A stretch of DNA of 64,000 nt from Paracoccus pantotrophus (GCF_008824185.1 NZ_CP044424.1:1-64000), one strand, 5' to 3'. Counted from the first letter of the stretch, positions 8,211 to 17,370 are shown. Translations and numbers: made by a program. The notes: generated from the sequence alone by a model not told the origin.

Positions 8211-9056
8211 TTAGAGATGCGAGCCGATATGCCCGATGAGCGTCCTGCCTTTGAACTCAGCATGCTCTACACTTGAGAAATAAATGCGATGGAAATAATA
8301 CTCTGTGTCGCCGGCACGGGCTGAGCAATGAAGTTTAATATGCGGCTCGCACAGGATCCGAATTGTGCCGTCCTTGCCCGCAAACTGGAAGGTCAGTGCA
8401 TCTTTGCGCTTCACGTCCCCTTCCATCGAGGTTTCGAAACCCGATATCGCGGTGAACGCCTTCATGGACGCTTTTACGTTCGGCTGCTCCATGCATGTCG
8501 GCATATCTTCGGCAAGAGAGACCAATGCGGACACGATCACGGCGACGAAGTCGTTCAGATCTCCCTTGAATGTGCCAAGACAGTCGGGAAATTGTTTGCT
8601 GAACACGAAATTCGGGAACGCCAGTTGGCATTCCAACATGAAGCCGTCCCTATCGCCTTGATAGGTCTTGAGCTCCTCTCGTATCACAGCAATCCATCCG
8701 GTAAGCGAGTTGACGCTCCGCACTCTCCCCTCCGCCCAAGGGCCAAGCTCGCCGATGGCTCCTCGCGCCTCCAGCTCAGCCATCGTCGTCGGAACAGCCC
8801 TGTCAATCATGAGCTGGAGCTGCCGTTGCATGTCTCTGCCGACACCTTCAAGGCTTTCGCAAAGGACTTGGTAGAGGGCGATGTCCGGAAGAACCTCGGT
8901 ACAATAGAGGTCATTGTCCTTATGAATCGCATACCCAGCTTCGCGTAGCTCATCATCGAGCTCGATCAGCGCCTCGAGACGCCCTATCAACGCCTCACGC
9001 GTCACCTCTGGCGGCGGATAATATCGTTCGACGCTGTGGATGAGGCTTGCTGGCAT
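8211..9056 (-). CDS. Unknown protein, third gene of DUF262/AAA cassette
   Basis: A 281-residue protein I cannot assign to a family. It starts ATG 9 bases after the AAA ATPase stop, so it is almost certainly co-transcribed and part of the same functional unit. There is no signal peptide or membrane segment. The N-terminal half is helical (ERYYPPPEVTREALIGRLEA, MQRQLQLMIDRAV). The C-terminal part looks beta-rich and ends with KLHCSARAGDTEYYFHRIYF. No nuclease or kinase motif is obvious. In multi-gene defence operons such a conserved last gene is often an effector or partner subunit; that is inference. Confidence 0.75.
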   Translation of the reverse strand: MPASLIHSVERYYPPPEVTREALIGRLEALIELDDELREAGYAIHKDNDLYCTEVLPDIALYQVLCESLEGVGRDMQRQLQLMIDRAVPTTMAELEARGAIGELGPWAEGRVRSVNSLTGWIAVIREELKTYQGDRDGFMLECQLAFPNFVFSKQFPDCLGTFKGDLNDFVAVIVSALVSLAEDMPTCMEQPNVKASMKAFTAISGFETSMEGDVKRKDALTFQFAGKDGTIRILCEPHIKLHCSARAGDTEYYFHRIYFSSVEHAEFKGRTLIGHIGSHL

Positions 9057-9065
9057 GTTTGACCG

Positions 9066-10238
9066 TCAGACCTTGGCCTGAGCGGCTATGGCTCGGCGAG
9101 CCTTCATCATCTCGGCTAAGTCTGCGCCCTGCTGATCGAAGAAGCCGGGTGGCCAACTCGTGAGCTCGGCTGCCTTGTCCATTGTGATCGGGTGAAGGAT
9201 GGGCTGGCCCGGGCCCTCTCCGAGCGACAGGAACACAAAGCTCGCATCATCGTGCGGGATGATGTCCCGCAACACAGCTAGGCGGACACCGTTCAGGACA
9301 TTCTCGCTATGGGTCTCGACAAGGACCTGAACGCCCGCCGAAGCCACCGAGGCGAGGAAGATTCCAATTGCGGTCTGAGCGCCGGGATGGAGGTGGGCCT
9401 CAGGGTTCTCGACGATCAGCATCGATCCTGGAGCCGCGAGCAGCCCACTCACGACCACCGGCAGAGCATAACTGATCCCGAAGCCCGTGTTGGCTGGGGG
9501 AAGTGCTTTCGCCGTCGCACCCCGCCGGCCGATCGCCATTTGCACCCGATTAAGATCAGGATGAGGCGTCGTGAAAATCTGTGCTCCCGGCACCATCCGC
9601 CCCATCCAGGCTTCAAGCTGGACACGGAAGAGTTTGGATTCAGGTTCGATACATAAGGTCGGCGCTACGATGCGGCTCTCCGCCTCTGCTTGAGAAATCG
9701 CGAAGGCCGTGAATTCACCTTTGTAGCCAGTGGAGGTGAAGAGCTGGTCGGCCATCGGCTGCAGGTCACGCGGACCGACCCGCTCTGCGACGAGGTAGTG
9801 AAATTCTCGTTGGAAGATTGAGAAGACGCTCGCACGCTCGAGCAGATCCTCCGACGCCTCGACGCAAGCAATACTCGTCGTTGGCTTGGTAGTGCTCGCC
9901 TCGAAGCCACACATTATACATTCGGTGTCGTTGCTGGACACTCCCAGAACAACAGTGTCAGAGTCGATGTCCGCGTTCGTGAGTGTGGCACTATTCCCTA
10001 AGCTGAGCCTATACGTGTCATTGAGATTAATACTAAATAGCTGACGCTTCCTATCAGTACGATCAACGGCCCCGGCTAGCAGACGGGCTTGATCGCCAGC
10101 CTGACGGAGAAGCAGCAACGCCTGAATCACGCTCGACTTGCCGACACCATTTCCGCCGCTCAGCACGGTAAGCCGTTTGAGTGGGATTTTCACTTTCTGG
10201 AAACATTTGAAATTAGTCAGGTGAATGTCGTTAATCAT
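9066..10238 (-). CDS. AAA/ABC-type ATPase with DUF3696-like C-terminus
   Basis: A 390-residue RecF/OLD-like ATPase. Walker A is GGNGVGKSS near residue 32, within the N-terminal sequence MINDIHLTNFKCFQKVKIPL. A late Walker B/H-loop region reads VENPEAHLHPGAQ and is followed by VLVETHSENVLNG. The C-terminal TSWPPGFFDQQGADL resembles the DUF3696 tail seen on many defence-associated ATPases. The start codon overlaps the upstream DUF262 gene stop as ATGA, implying coupled expression. No TOPRIM nuclease domain follows the ATPase, so nuclease activity would have to come from a partner. Role in phage or plasmid defence is inferred from family and position. Confidence 0.88.
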   Translation of the reverse strand: MINDIHLTNFKCFQKVKIPLKRLTVLSGGNGVGKSSVIQALLLLRQAGDQARLLAGAVDRTDRKRQLFSINLNDTYRLSLGNSATLTNADIDSDTVVLGVSSNDTECIMCGFEASTTKPTTSIACVEASEDLLERASVFSIFQREFHYLVAERVGPRDLQPMADQLFTSTGYKGEFTAFAISQAEAESRIVAPTLCIEPESKLFRVQLEAWMGRMVPGAQIFTTPHPDLNRVQMAIGRRGATAKALPPANTGFGISYALPVVVSGLLAAPGSMLIVENPEAHLHPGAQTAIGIFLASVASAGVQVLVETHSENVLNGVRLAVLRDIIPHDDASFVFLSLGEGPGQPILHPITMDKAAELTSWPPGFFDQQGADLAEMMKARRAIAAQAKV

Positions 10239-11611
10239 CCGATATGCTCCGTGCAGAGGGTTCGAGCCTTTTCGAACGCATAGAGCAACCGACGCCGATC
10301 ATTCGTTCCAAACGAGACGCTGTCATAATAGTTGGAGTCCCCGTCGAGTTCTTGAGCAACGATCTCGGCAAAACTCCCGGGCTTGACCGTCTGAACCTCC
10401 GACTCTTCCAGCTCGGCTAGCACTACCGACCAAGTCGTAAACAGAGAGTTGTTCATGAGCCTGCGTCGGGCACCCGGGAGAAGGTCATTCGGACTGCATT
10501 TCCGGAATGCGAAGGCGCCGAACAGGTGCGAGCTATTGCGCATGCCGCGCTCGAAGGCGGGGACCAGTTTATCGAACGCGCCCGGATTGCGATTGAGCGT
10601 CTCGATCGTTTGGTCGAGAAAGCGCTCCATGTTACCGGCATATGGCGCCTGATACTCAAGGTCCGACAGTCGGAACGCCGCGAAGCGAAGCGCGATCTCC
10701 TGATCCTGCATGCGCACGGTGCCCACGCTCGAGCAAGTTGCCGCCAGAAAGTCTGGTGACCGGGACAGGCTGTGCAAGAGCTTCCGTGTCTCCGGCGACG
10801 ACATGCAGTTGCGGATTTCCTGAGCGTTGAGCGGCCGACCGCCCTGGTTAATACGTTTGAAAATATCGAATTTTACGTCTACCGGCGTCTGGGCATCGAT
10901 GATGTTCATCATGATCTGTGTCTGCATAATCCGCTTTCGGTAACGCTGGTCGATGCAGCGCCCCGGATCGTCGTGGCGGAAGACCTTGCCTTCCTCGTCC
11001 TTAAGATACTCCAGGTCGCGCAAACGCAGTTTGTTGTCGAGGAATTGCTCGATGACGGTAAGCCGCTGCAGCCCGTCGACCACCTGCAGGCGTCCCTCAT
11101 AGTCCTGGGCGAGGTAAAATACTGGCAGTGGAATGCGCAGCATTATCGATTCTATGAGTCGCGACCGGGCGCCAACATCCGTCCACACAAATTGGCGCTG
11201 GAAATCAGGCGACAGGTTGATGTCGCCGTCCTTGATCATGTCGTAGACGAGGCTGATATTGAAAGGCTTCGTGTCGACTCGGATGAACTCCGGATCGTAG
11301 GGGAAGGGCTCGGACGAGCCGTCTGCGGATTCCTCAGTGACCTCTATGCCAGCAGCCTCTTGGATTGATCGCTCCGCGAACGCCTGTATGAACGCTTCGC
11401 CGATCTCGTCCGGCGTTGATCCGATATCCCCGGACATTTCGACGCCCAGGATGCGGCCGGCTTCCGTCGTGGTGATCGTAAGTTCATGTAAAACGTCCTC
11501 CGCGGTCCAGCGGCAAAGCCCGTCGGACTGCGACTTGTCCAGTCGCAGTCCGACAGATGCTGGTTCTCCCGATGCGAGGCGGATACGAATTTGCAAGGTG
11601 CACTCCAACAA
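10235..11611 (-). CDS. DUF262 (ParB-like/GmrS-like) domain protein
   Basis: A 458-residue protein. After an N-terminal extension of about 120 residues it contains a DUF262 domain: NISLVYDMIKDGDINLSPDF, then FQRQFVW and VVDGLQRLTVIEQF. The DGQQR motif of GmrSD-type type IV restriction enzymes is here DGLQR. The C-terminal half is helical and lacks a recognisable HNH (DUF1524) nuclease motif, so it is not a full GmrSD fusion. The start is TTG, with no in-frame ATG nearby and no strong ribosome-binding site, so the true start is uncertain. It is the first gene of a leftward operon with the ATPase and unknown gene, and a perfect 14-bp palindrome lies just upstream. Confidence 0.87.
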   Translation of the reverse strand: MLECTLQIRIRLASGEPASVGLRLDKSQSDGLCRWTAEDVLHELTITTTEAGRILGVEMSGDIGSTPDEIGEAFIQAFAERSIQEAAGIEVTEESADGSSEPFPYDPEFIRVDTKPFNISLVYDMIKDGDINLSPDFQRQFVWTDVGARSRLIESIMLRIPLPVFYLAQDYEGRLQVVDGLQRLTVIEQFLDNKLRLRDLEYLKDEEGKVFRHDDPGRCIDQRYRKRIMQTQIMMNIIDAQTPVDVKFDIFKRINQGGRPLNAQEIRNCMSSPETRKLLHSLSRSPDFLAATCSSVGTVRMQDQEIALRFAAFRLSDLEYQAPYAGNMERFLDQTIETLNRNPGAFDKLVPAFERGMRNSSHLFGAFAFRKCSPNDLLPGARRRLMNNSLFTTWSVVLAELEESEVQTVKPGSFAEIVAQELDGDSNYYDSVSFGTNDRRRLLYAFEKARTLCTEHIG

Positions 11612-11620
11612 AGACTCTGA

Positions 11621-11634
11621 CCGATATATATCGG
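11621..11634. promoter_or_regulatory. Perfect 14-bp palindrome upstream of DUF262 operon
   Basis: CCGATATATATCGG is self-complementary and sits 10 bases upstream of the predicted start of the DUF262 gene. Its AT-rich core could overlap a -10 element, so it is a plausible operator for a dimeric repressor. The binding protein is unknown. Confidence 0.5.
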
Positions 11635-11868
11635 TAGCGTTCGAAACAATCTACCGCCCTGCACGTACAGCGGGCGGAAGCTAAGGCCCGCGTAGCCGAT
11701 CCTCGCGAACCGTCCTCGCTGCGCCAAGCCCAAGTGGCAGCTATCAGGAGCGCCGTGTCGCGGTATCGTAGCGCGCTTACTGTCCGCAATGGGCCGCTAC
11801 GGAACATCATCGCAGATAAGGTCAATGACTGGCTATGGCCAGCACAAGCAGCCAAGAGCACTCCTCCG

Positions 11869-14394
11869 TCAGCGAGCCACGCGGCGTATCTCCTCCACCA
11901 GCAGCGGTGACAGGTCGTACGCATCAAGGGTAGCATCCTGCAGCCAGGCGCGTGCCTCCGGAATAGTCATGCTCTTGTTGACGGTGGCATCGTTGAGAAT
12001 GGCCGCGGCGACGCGGGACAGGCCGAGACCCATGAAGCTTATCATTGATCGGTCGGAGGCGCCGACCTCGAGATAAAGCGACATCGGCGGTACTGAGCTG
12101 GCCATTTCAGACAGGCCGATCTCGTCTAGGACCTGGAGGAGGACTGCGCAGTAGCATGACATCAGCCGCACCACCTCGAACCTTATCACTTTCTCGATGG
12201 TCTCGAGCGTGCTGCGGATCACCGTCCGGGAACTCTTCTTCTTGTCGTGGTTGATCGCGTTCTCGATGATCTTCGGGAGAGGGTCGCCCCTCATCCAGAA
12301 CACCGCCATCAGGGCAAGATAGCGGTGCGATCCGTGGCTTGGCGGAAGACCTAGCAGGTGGGTATGGCAGAGCCTTAGCAGCGATGCATAGGAGGCATAC
12401 GCTCCGCTTTCGCGCGGATGCGCGGGGATTAGCGCGCGCACGCCCGCCTTGTCAGTACCCGCTGCAGTTCGCAGCGCGACGTGAAGCGCTTGCTGGCGAT
12501 GCGGAGACAGGTTCGGACTCTGGCGCACGACCTCGACAGGCAGCGTCAGGACCTCAACCACCTCGTCGATCGCGAGTTGGACGCGTTCGGTCGACGCAGA
12601 GGGCACGCCCGCCGCGTTCAGCCGCGACAGCGTGGTCGACAGCTCGCCGCGCGAATGATCGTCCAAGAGCCGGATGAACAAGGTCTCAAGGTCGCCATCC
12701 GGCTTCCTGCTGTCGCCGTCCTCGTCGGCCATCGTCGCGACAAGGTCCTCCAGCCTCTGGGTGACACCTTCCTGCAGGGCGGGCACGATCTCGCTGTCCC
12801 TCGCATGATCGAGTGGTTTGGCTTTCCACTCGTCATAGTCGATCAGGAAAATGTTGCCTTGGAACTCACGGCGGAGGCGCCCGGCGCGGCCCGCTAAGTT
12901 CCAGAAGTCGGTGCCTTCCAGAGGCCGCTGCTTCCCTTTCTCCGGCTTGCACATGAAGACATTGCGGGCCGGCAAGTTCACGCCTTGGAGAAGGGTGCTG
13001 GTACAAACGAGAAAGTCGATCGTGCCATCCGCGAAGGCATCCTCGACTGCCTGCCGAACTGACGTCGGCATGTTGGAGTAGTGGAAGCCCACGCCCCGGC
13101 GCACCGCCGCAGCCAAGACATAGGAGGGATGAACCGACTGGGCGATGAGCTGCGCGACCGCATCGCGCCGCGGCGTCGTCTCCCGGTCTGCGAAAAGCTC
13201 GGCAAGCTGGATGGCCAGATCTTCCGCCTCGGCGGCGCCGTTCGCATAAACGATGGTTGGGGCGCCCCTGCCGAGAGTTGCCGATATGTGGACGAGGCGC
13301 TCCTTTTTTGTCGCGATCGTCCGTTTGATCGCGAATTCGCCGACCAGTGCCTCCTTGCCACCCGGCTCTATGCTCGACACAGAGAATTCGCCCTGGCGCG
13401 ACGATATCACACGCACGATCAGGAAGTTCTGCGCGACCGTCGGTTCTGTCGAGGGAAGCGTCTCAACGCTCTCGAGGCCAAAGGTGCGGCCGAACACATC
13501 CAAGTTGCGAATGCCTGGGCTGGCAAAAAGCAGCTGCGCATCCGCGCGCCGACGAAGCAGGTCGTCCACGACCCATTGCAGCAGGACGCCACGTCCCTGG
13601 TCGGCAATGCTGTGGGCCTCGTCGACGATGACGATCCCAGCGCTCATATTCGGGTGCGCTGCCAGCATCAGTTGGGTCCGCTCCTGAGTCATCACGAATA
13701 TCGCTCGCGTCGGCAGCGGCTGATCCCCGTCGAGGGGCACGGTGACAACCTCCGGCGCTCTCTCCGTGCCGGAGAACAGATCTGCCAGATCGCGTGCGAC
13801 TTGAGCGATCAGGGCGCGGGTCGGCACGAGATAGACGACGATATGCGCCCCGGCCTCTTGGAACACGCGGGCGAGATGGCCCTGCAGAATGAAGGACTTT
13901 CCGGCGGAAGTCGGCGCGGCGACTGCAACGCTGCGCCCTTCGCCGAGCTTACTCCACAAGTCGTGCTGAAAGCTCGTCAGTAGCGCCGGGCGATCCCGAA
14001 GAAGGACGCGGCGCCGATCAGATAAGGCCATCTCCTCGATCGCTAGATCCAACGGCAGGTCCCCGGCGGCGCGGCCGACCTCCTCGCGCGTTTCCAGCGC
14101 AGGGAAGTTGCCGAGCCGAGCCAGCACGACACGAAGCGCCTGCTGCATGGGCAATGTCTTCGCGCCTATTACCTCATACGTCATGGTCGCCGAACGGTAT
14201 GCCTGCCGCCGATGCAGCGGGTCCTTGGAGCAGGCCAAGATCGCAGAGGCCTGCATCAGGCGTACCGCTTCCTCCATGGTCACCTCAGGGTCGAGCGGTC
14301 TTCCCAGCTCGCGCCCCAGCCACGTCCGATGGGCGAGTGCTGCCGCGTCGTGGAATCGGCTGTTGCTCCAGATTTGATCGGCCAGTTCCTGCAT
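11869..14394 (-). CDS. hamB: Hachiman helicase HamB
   Basis: A superfamily 2 DEAD/DEAH helicase of 841 residues. Walker A is APTSAGKS at 160-167 and the DEAH box VDEAH is at about 257-261. The ISATLGRGAPTIVYANG region and the motif VI-like NLAGRAGRLRREF follow, with a long helical C-terminus. The ATG at 14394 is chosen because a strong AGGAGG site lies upstream; the longer frame runs into hamA. It follows hamA after a 28-base gap. In Hachiman, HamB binds HamA and releases its nuclease when it detects foreign or damaged DNA. Gene order, length and motifs all agree with the system. Confidence 0.9.
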   Translation of the reverse strand: MQELADQIWSNSRFHDAAALAHRTWLGRELGRPLDPEVTMEEAVRLMQASAILACSKDPLHRRQAYRSATMTYEVIGAKTLPMQQALRVVLARLGNFPALETREEVGRAAGDLPLDLAIEEMALSDRRRVLLRDRPALLTSFQHDLWSKLGEGRSVAVAAPTSAGKSFILQGHLARVFQEAGAHIVVYLVPTRALIAQVARDLADLFSGTERAPEVVTVPLDGDQPLPTRAIFVMTQERTQLMLAAHPNMSAGIVIVDEAHSIADQGRGVLLQWVVDDLLRRRADAQLLFASPGIRNLDVFGRTFGLESVETLPSTEPTVAQNFLIVRVISSRQGEFSVSSIEPGGKEALVGEFAIKRTIATKKERLVHISATLGRGAPTIVYANGAAEAEDLAIQLAELFADRETTPRRDAVAQLIAQSVHPSYVLAAAVRRGVGFHYSNMPTSVRQAVEDAFADGTIDFLVCTSTLLQGVNLPARNVFMCKPEKGKQRPLEGTDFWNLAGRAGRLRREFQGNIFLIDYDEWKAKPLDHARDSEIVPALQEGVTQRLEDLVATMADEDGDSRKPDGDLETLFIRLLDDHSRGELSTTLSRLNAAGVPSASTERVQLAIDEVVEVLTLPVEVVRQSPNLSPHRQQALHVALRTAAGTDKAGVRALIPAHPRESGAYASYASLLRLCHTHLLGLPPSHGSHRYLALMAVFWMRGDPLPKIIENAINHDKKKSSRTVIRSTLETIEKVIRFEVVRLMSCYCAVLLQVLDEIGLSEMASSVPPMSLYLEVGASDRSMISFMGLGLSRVAAAILNDATVNKSMTIPEARAWLQDATLDAYDLSPLLVEEIRRVAR

Positions 14395-14422
14395 CGATCG
14401 ACGTCCCCCACCTCCTACGCGT

Positions 14423-15460
14423 CTAGTTACTGACGGCGCTCTTCTTCGGTGCCTTCTTGGCGGCCGGATGCTTCCAGCCGATCTTGTCCTGAAACAGGTC
14501 CCGCAGTGTCGCCACGGATGGTACAGGCATGATGAACATCTCGACCTCCTGATGCGCGATGCCTTTAGTCTTAAGCGCCTTGGCGATCTTCGGGGCGGCC
14601 TCGCCAAGCTTGGCGAGGGCTAGCTTCCGGAACTCCTCCTCCGCATCGGTCTCGGAGATCAGCGCAGCGGCGAAGGCGTCGAAGTCGAAGGCGACAAGGC
14701 AGGAGATCACATCGTGGCGGTTCGCGTATCCCGATCCGTACGGATCGAGGAAGTCGAGCATCGCTTTCTTAGCGTCAGGCTTTAAGCCGGAAAGGTCGAG
14801 GTGCCGCTTTACCAGCGTGATCTCGTGCTTGATCTTCTTGTCGTCCAGTGACTCGGCGATCGACTTCGCCGCCTCTGTGATGGCCTGATCCAGGTTGCCG
14901 TAGAGTTTCGCCTCGCCCCAATAGATGTATAGTCGCCCCGTGGCCGCACAGTAGCGGACGTGTACTCCGTCCGCACCGTGCACTGGCATCTCCGTATTGG
15001 TCTTTAGCGACATCTTCGCGACGATCTGGGGCGCCTCGAGGAGCCATTCTGTCAGCAGATAAAGTATCAACTCGCCGGCTTCGCCGTTGCGGTTCGTCGC
15101 GACGTGGGCGCGTTTGAAGAGATCGAATGCCTCCTGACGAAGCACCTCGAACATTGTTGTGAACTCCTCGGGAGAAACCTTCCCATACTGCTCGTTAAGG
15201 TCCGCTACCTGCTGCCGGGGCAGGCAGAAATTGACGATGTACGTCGAAACGGTGTCCACCAGTTCGGACATCATTGGCTTCCGCTGCCGAAACGCGGGAT
15301 AGTGAAGACGGAGTGTCAGCGCCTTGCACTCGGTCGTGACGGTGTGATCGACTGACTTGAGCCGCGTCGACAGCTTCGATAGATCGCGCTTGAGCGACGC
15401 GAGCGCATCCTCGAGGGGGCCTGTCGGCGGTGAGGACGGAGCGGCGGCGGTATCGGTCAA
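14423..15460 (-). CDS. hamA: Hachiman nuclease HamA (DUF1837)
   Basis: A 345-residue DUF1837 protein with the PD-(D/E)xK-type arrangement of HamA: E127/E130 in NRNGEAGELILYLLTEWLL, D164 in GADGVHV, and E183-x-K185 in YWGEAKLYG. HamA is the DNA nuclease effector of Hachiman, held inactive by HamB. All visible catalytic residues are present, so the system looks functional. The start appears to be TTG at 15460; no in-frame ATG or GTG lies close upstream, so expression may be weak or the start may differ. The C-terminus is lysine-rich (AAKKAPKKSAVSN). It is the first gene of the hamAB operon. Confidence 0.9.
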   Translation of the reverse strand: MTDTAAAPSSPPTGPLEDALASLKRDLSKLSTRLKSVDHTVTTECKALTLRLHYPAFRQRKPMMSELVDTVSTYIVNFCLPRQQVADLNEQYGKVSPEEFTTMFEVLRQEAFDLFKRAHVATNRNGEAGELILYLLTEWLLEAPQIVAKMSLKTNTEMPVHGADGVHVRYCAATGRLYIYWGEAKLYGNLDQAITEAAKSIAESLDDKKIKHEITLVKRHLDLSGLKPDAKKAMLDFLDPYGSGYANRHDVISCLVAFDFDAFAAALISETDAEEEFRKLALAKLGEAAPKIAKALKTKGIAHQEVEMFIMPVPSVATLRDLFQDKIGWKHPAAKKAPKKSAVSN

Positions 15461-15897
15461 CGGAGCACAGGCCCACGGGGCGCGATCTTCATACTGTCGC
15501 TATTCTCACTTATCGTCGGAGTTCAAATGTGTTTGACATTGAAATCAGATGTTATGCTTGGCTACGGCATGCCGTCAATTGCACGAATTTTAGCAATGGC
15601 TCCAAAATACAGCAAGTAACTGGAGATGCCAGACAAGGTGTGCGAGTAAAGACCGTTCGTCTTTGCCGCTTCACACCTCGAAGGGCAGCTTTGGAGAATG
15701 CGGCATTGCAGCACCCGGGGAATCTGAGCGGCGCCTAAGGGCCGGGAGCGGTCATCCGCCCCGACCGGGACAAAGGTTCGCTGTGGGCGATGCCCGGCCC
15801 TTCCGCCATTTCGGCACAAGAAGCTGACCACCGCTACGTCATCCCTGGTCGACGGCACCACACTGGTAGCTGACTTCGCTTGCGGCCAAAGCTGGCG
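15461..15897. other. Intergenic region upstream of hamA
   Basis: About 440 bases with no coding frame I can support. It must hold the leftward promoter for hamAB. The part nearest hamA (about 15500-15600) is AT-richer than its surroundings; the part near 15700-15800 is GC-rich and looks like spacer or decayed DNA. Confidence 0.5.
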
Positions 15898-16290
15898 TCA
15901 CCGCGCTCTTTCAGCCGCCTGCGGGACGGCGAGCGCATCTTCATGGACGACATCCGCTGCCCAGTCGTAGAGCTCGGACAAGATGGTGCGGAGGGCCTCT
16001 CCTCGCGCGGTCAGGCGGTAGGTGACTTCGCGCGGATAGGTATTCGTCTCTGTCCGTTGCACCAGATTGCGGCGCGTCAGCCCGGCAATCCTGTCGGTCA
16101 GAACCTTCGGCGAGATCCGCGGCAAGAGCGCCTGGAGTTCGGAATATCGCCTTGGTCCGCTTGAAAGGTGCCACAGCAGCAGGGCGTTCCATCGGTGACC
16201 CAGAAAAGCCAGCCAGTCCTCGGCAAGGCATTCGTCGGGACGGCAAACGGCGGCCGTGGCAGCTTTGGGTTCAGGCATCGGGCTTCCCAT
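15898..16290 (-). CDS. HxlR-family transcriptional regulator
   Basis: A 130-residue winged-helix regulator of the HxlR (MarR-like) type: LGHRWNALLLWHLSSGPRRY, then PRISPKVLTDRIAGLTRRNL, and YRLTARGEALRTILSELYDW. The Cys in AVCRPDECLAEDWL is in the place used for redox or electrophile sensing in this family. The start is taken as ATG 16290 (MGSPMPEPK); ATG 16278 is possible. It diverges from an NAD(P)-binding oxidoreductase gene 75 bases away, and such pairs are usually regulator and target. Confidence 0.85.
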   Translation of the reverse strand: MGSPMPEPKAATAAVCRPDECLAEDWLAFLGHRWNALLLWHLSSGPRRYSELQALLPRISPKVLTDRIAGLTRRNLVQRTETNTYPREVTYRLTARGEALRTILSELYDWAADVVHEDALAVPQAAERAR

Positions 16291-16365
16291 TTGGTTAGTC
16301 CAGAGTCGGCGTGTTCTAGGCGTTCGCGGGCAGTCTAGCAGCTCCGAACGCATGAGGAACATGAC

Positions 16366-17370
16366 ATGGGACGAATACTCATTATCGGTGGCTATGGCCA
16401 TGTAGGGCAGAGGATCGCGCGCCGGCTGGTGGCCGCCCGCAGACCGGTGATGCTGGCCGGGCGCGACGGTGCAAAGGCAAGGACGGTGGCGGCTCGATTG
16501 GGCTGCGAGGCAACGATACTGGATCTCGAGCGCCCTGAAACCTGGACAAAGCCCCTGTCGACGGCCTCGGTGGTGATTTGTTGTCTCGACACGCGGTCGG
16601 CGGAGCTGGCACGGGCCGTTCTGGAGCGTGGGGTGCGCCTGATCGACATCTCGGCCACAGACTCGGTGCTGCGCCGGATCGAGCAACTGGATGACCTGGC
16701 GAGGGGCACCGGTGCGCTGGCCGTCCTGTCGGTCGGCCTAGCGCCGGGGTTGACCAACCTCCTGGTGCAGGAAGCGCGCGCGCAGAGCCCGGATGCGACC
16801 CGTTTTCGTATTGGTGTCCTGCTGGGACTGGGCGACAGCCACGGTACGGCGGCGATCGACTGGACCTTGCGCAGTCTGGCGCCGCTTGCCCCCGGCGAGA
16901 TCCAGCCACTGCGCTTCGGAGATGACCGTCGGCCGCTGCCATCGATCCCGTTCGACTTTTCCGATCAACACAGCCTGATGCGCCGGGGTTTCCCGGAGGT
17001 CGAGACTCGGCTGGCCCTGGCGTCACCGCTCATCGCCCCCCTGACCTTGAGGGCGCTGGCATGGAGCGCGGGGCGACCTGCCCTGCGACGGGCCCTTGCG
17101 CACAGCATGCCCTTCCTCAGGATCGGCAGTGACCGAGCGGCGCTGGTCGTCGAGGCCTATGCCAATGACAGGGAGGCACCTGCATGTCGCCTGTCCCTGG
17201 AGGGCCGCGAGGAGGCAGAGATTACGGCGCAGGTTGCTGCGGAAGTCGCGCTGCGGATTGAGGGCATGCGGGTGCAAGGCGTGAGGCATCTCGATGACGT
17301 ATTGCGCCTGGCGGATATGTCTGGCGCGTTATCCGCGCAACAGATCACCTTCTCTGACGCAAATTCGTAG
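16366..17370 (+). CDS. Saccharopine dehydrogenase-like NAD(P)-binding protein
   Basis: A 334-residue protein with an N-terminal Rossmann fold (ILIIGGYGHVGQRIARRLVA) and saccharopine-dehydrogenase-like domain organisation. The glycine-rich loop is intact; after it VMLAGRD could bind the NADP phosphate. The middle contains VGLAPGLTNLLVQEA, typical of this family. Substrate unknown. A ribosome-binding site (GAGGAAC) lies before the ATG. The divergent HxlR gene probably regulates it, perhaps in response to a reactive compound. Confidence 0.82.
   Translation: MGRILIIGGYGHVGQRIARRLVAARRPVMLAGRDGAKARTVAARLGCEATILDLERPETWTKPLSTASVVICCLDTRSAELARAVLERGVRLIDISATDSVLRRIEQLDDLARGTGALAVLSVGLAPGLTNLLVQEARAQSPDATRFRIGVLLGLGDSHGTAAIDWTLRSLAPLAPGEIQPLRFGDDRRPLPSIPFDFSDQHSLMRRGFPEVETRLALASPLIAPLTLRALAWSAGRPALRRALAHSMPFLRIGSDRAALVVEAYANDREAPACRLSLEGREEAEITAQVAAEVALRIEGMRVQGVRHLDDVLRLADMSGALSAQQITFSDANS

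Noticed and set aside
10235..11611. GmrSD type IV restriction enzyme
   Set aside because: Only the DUF262 half is recognisable; no DUF1524 HNH motif (H...N...H) follows in this protein or as a separate gene.
14395..14607. 71-residue N-terminal extension of HamB
   Set aside because: Arg-rich, overlaps the end of hamA in another frame; a strong ribosome-binding site precedes the ATG at 14394.
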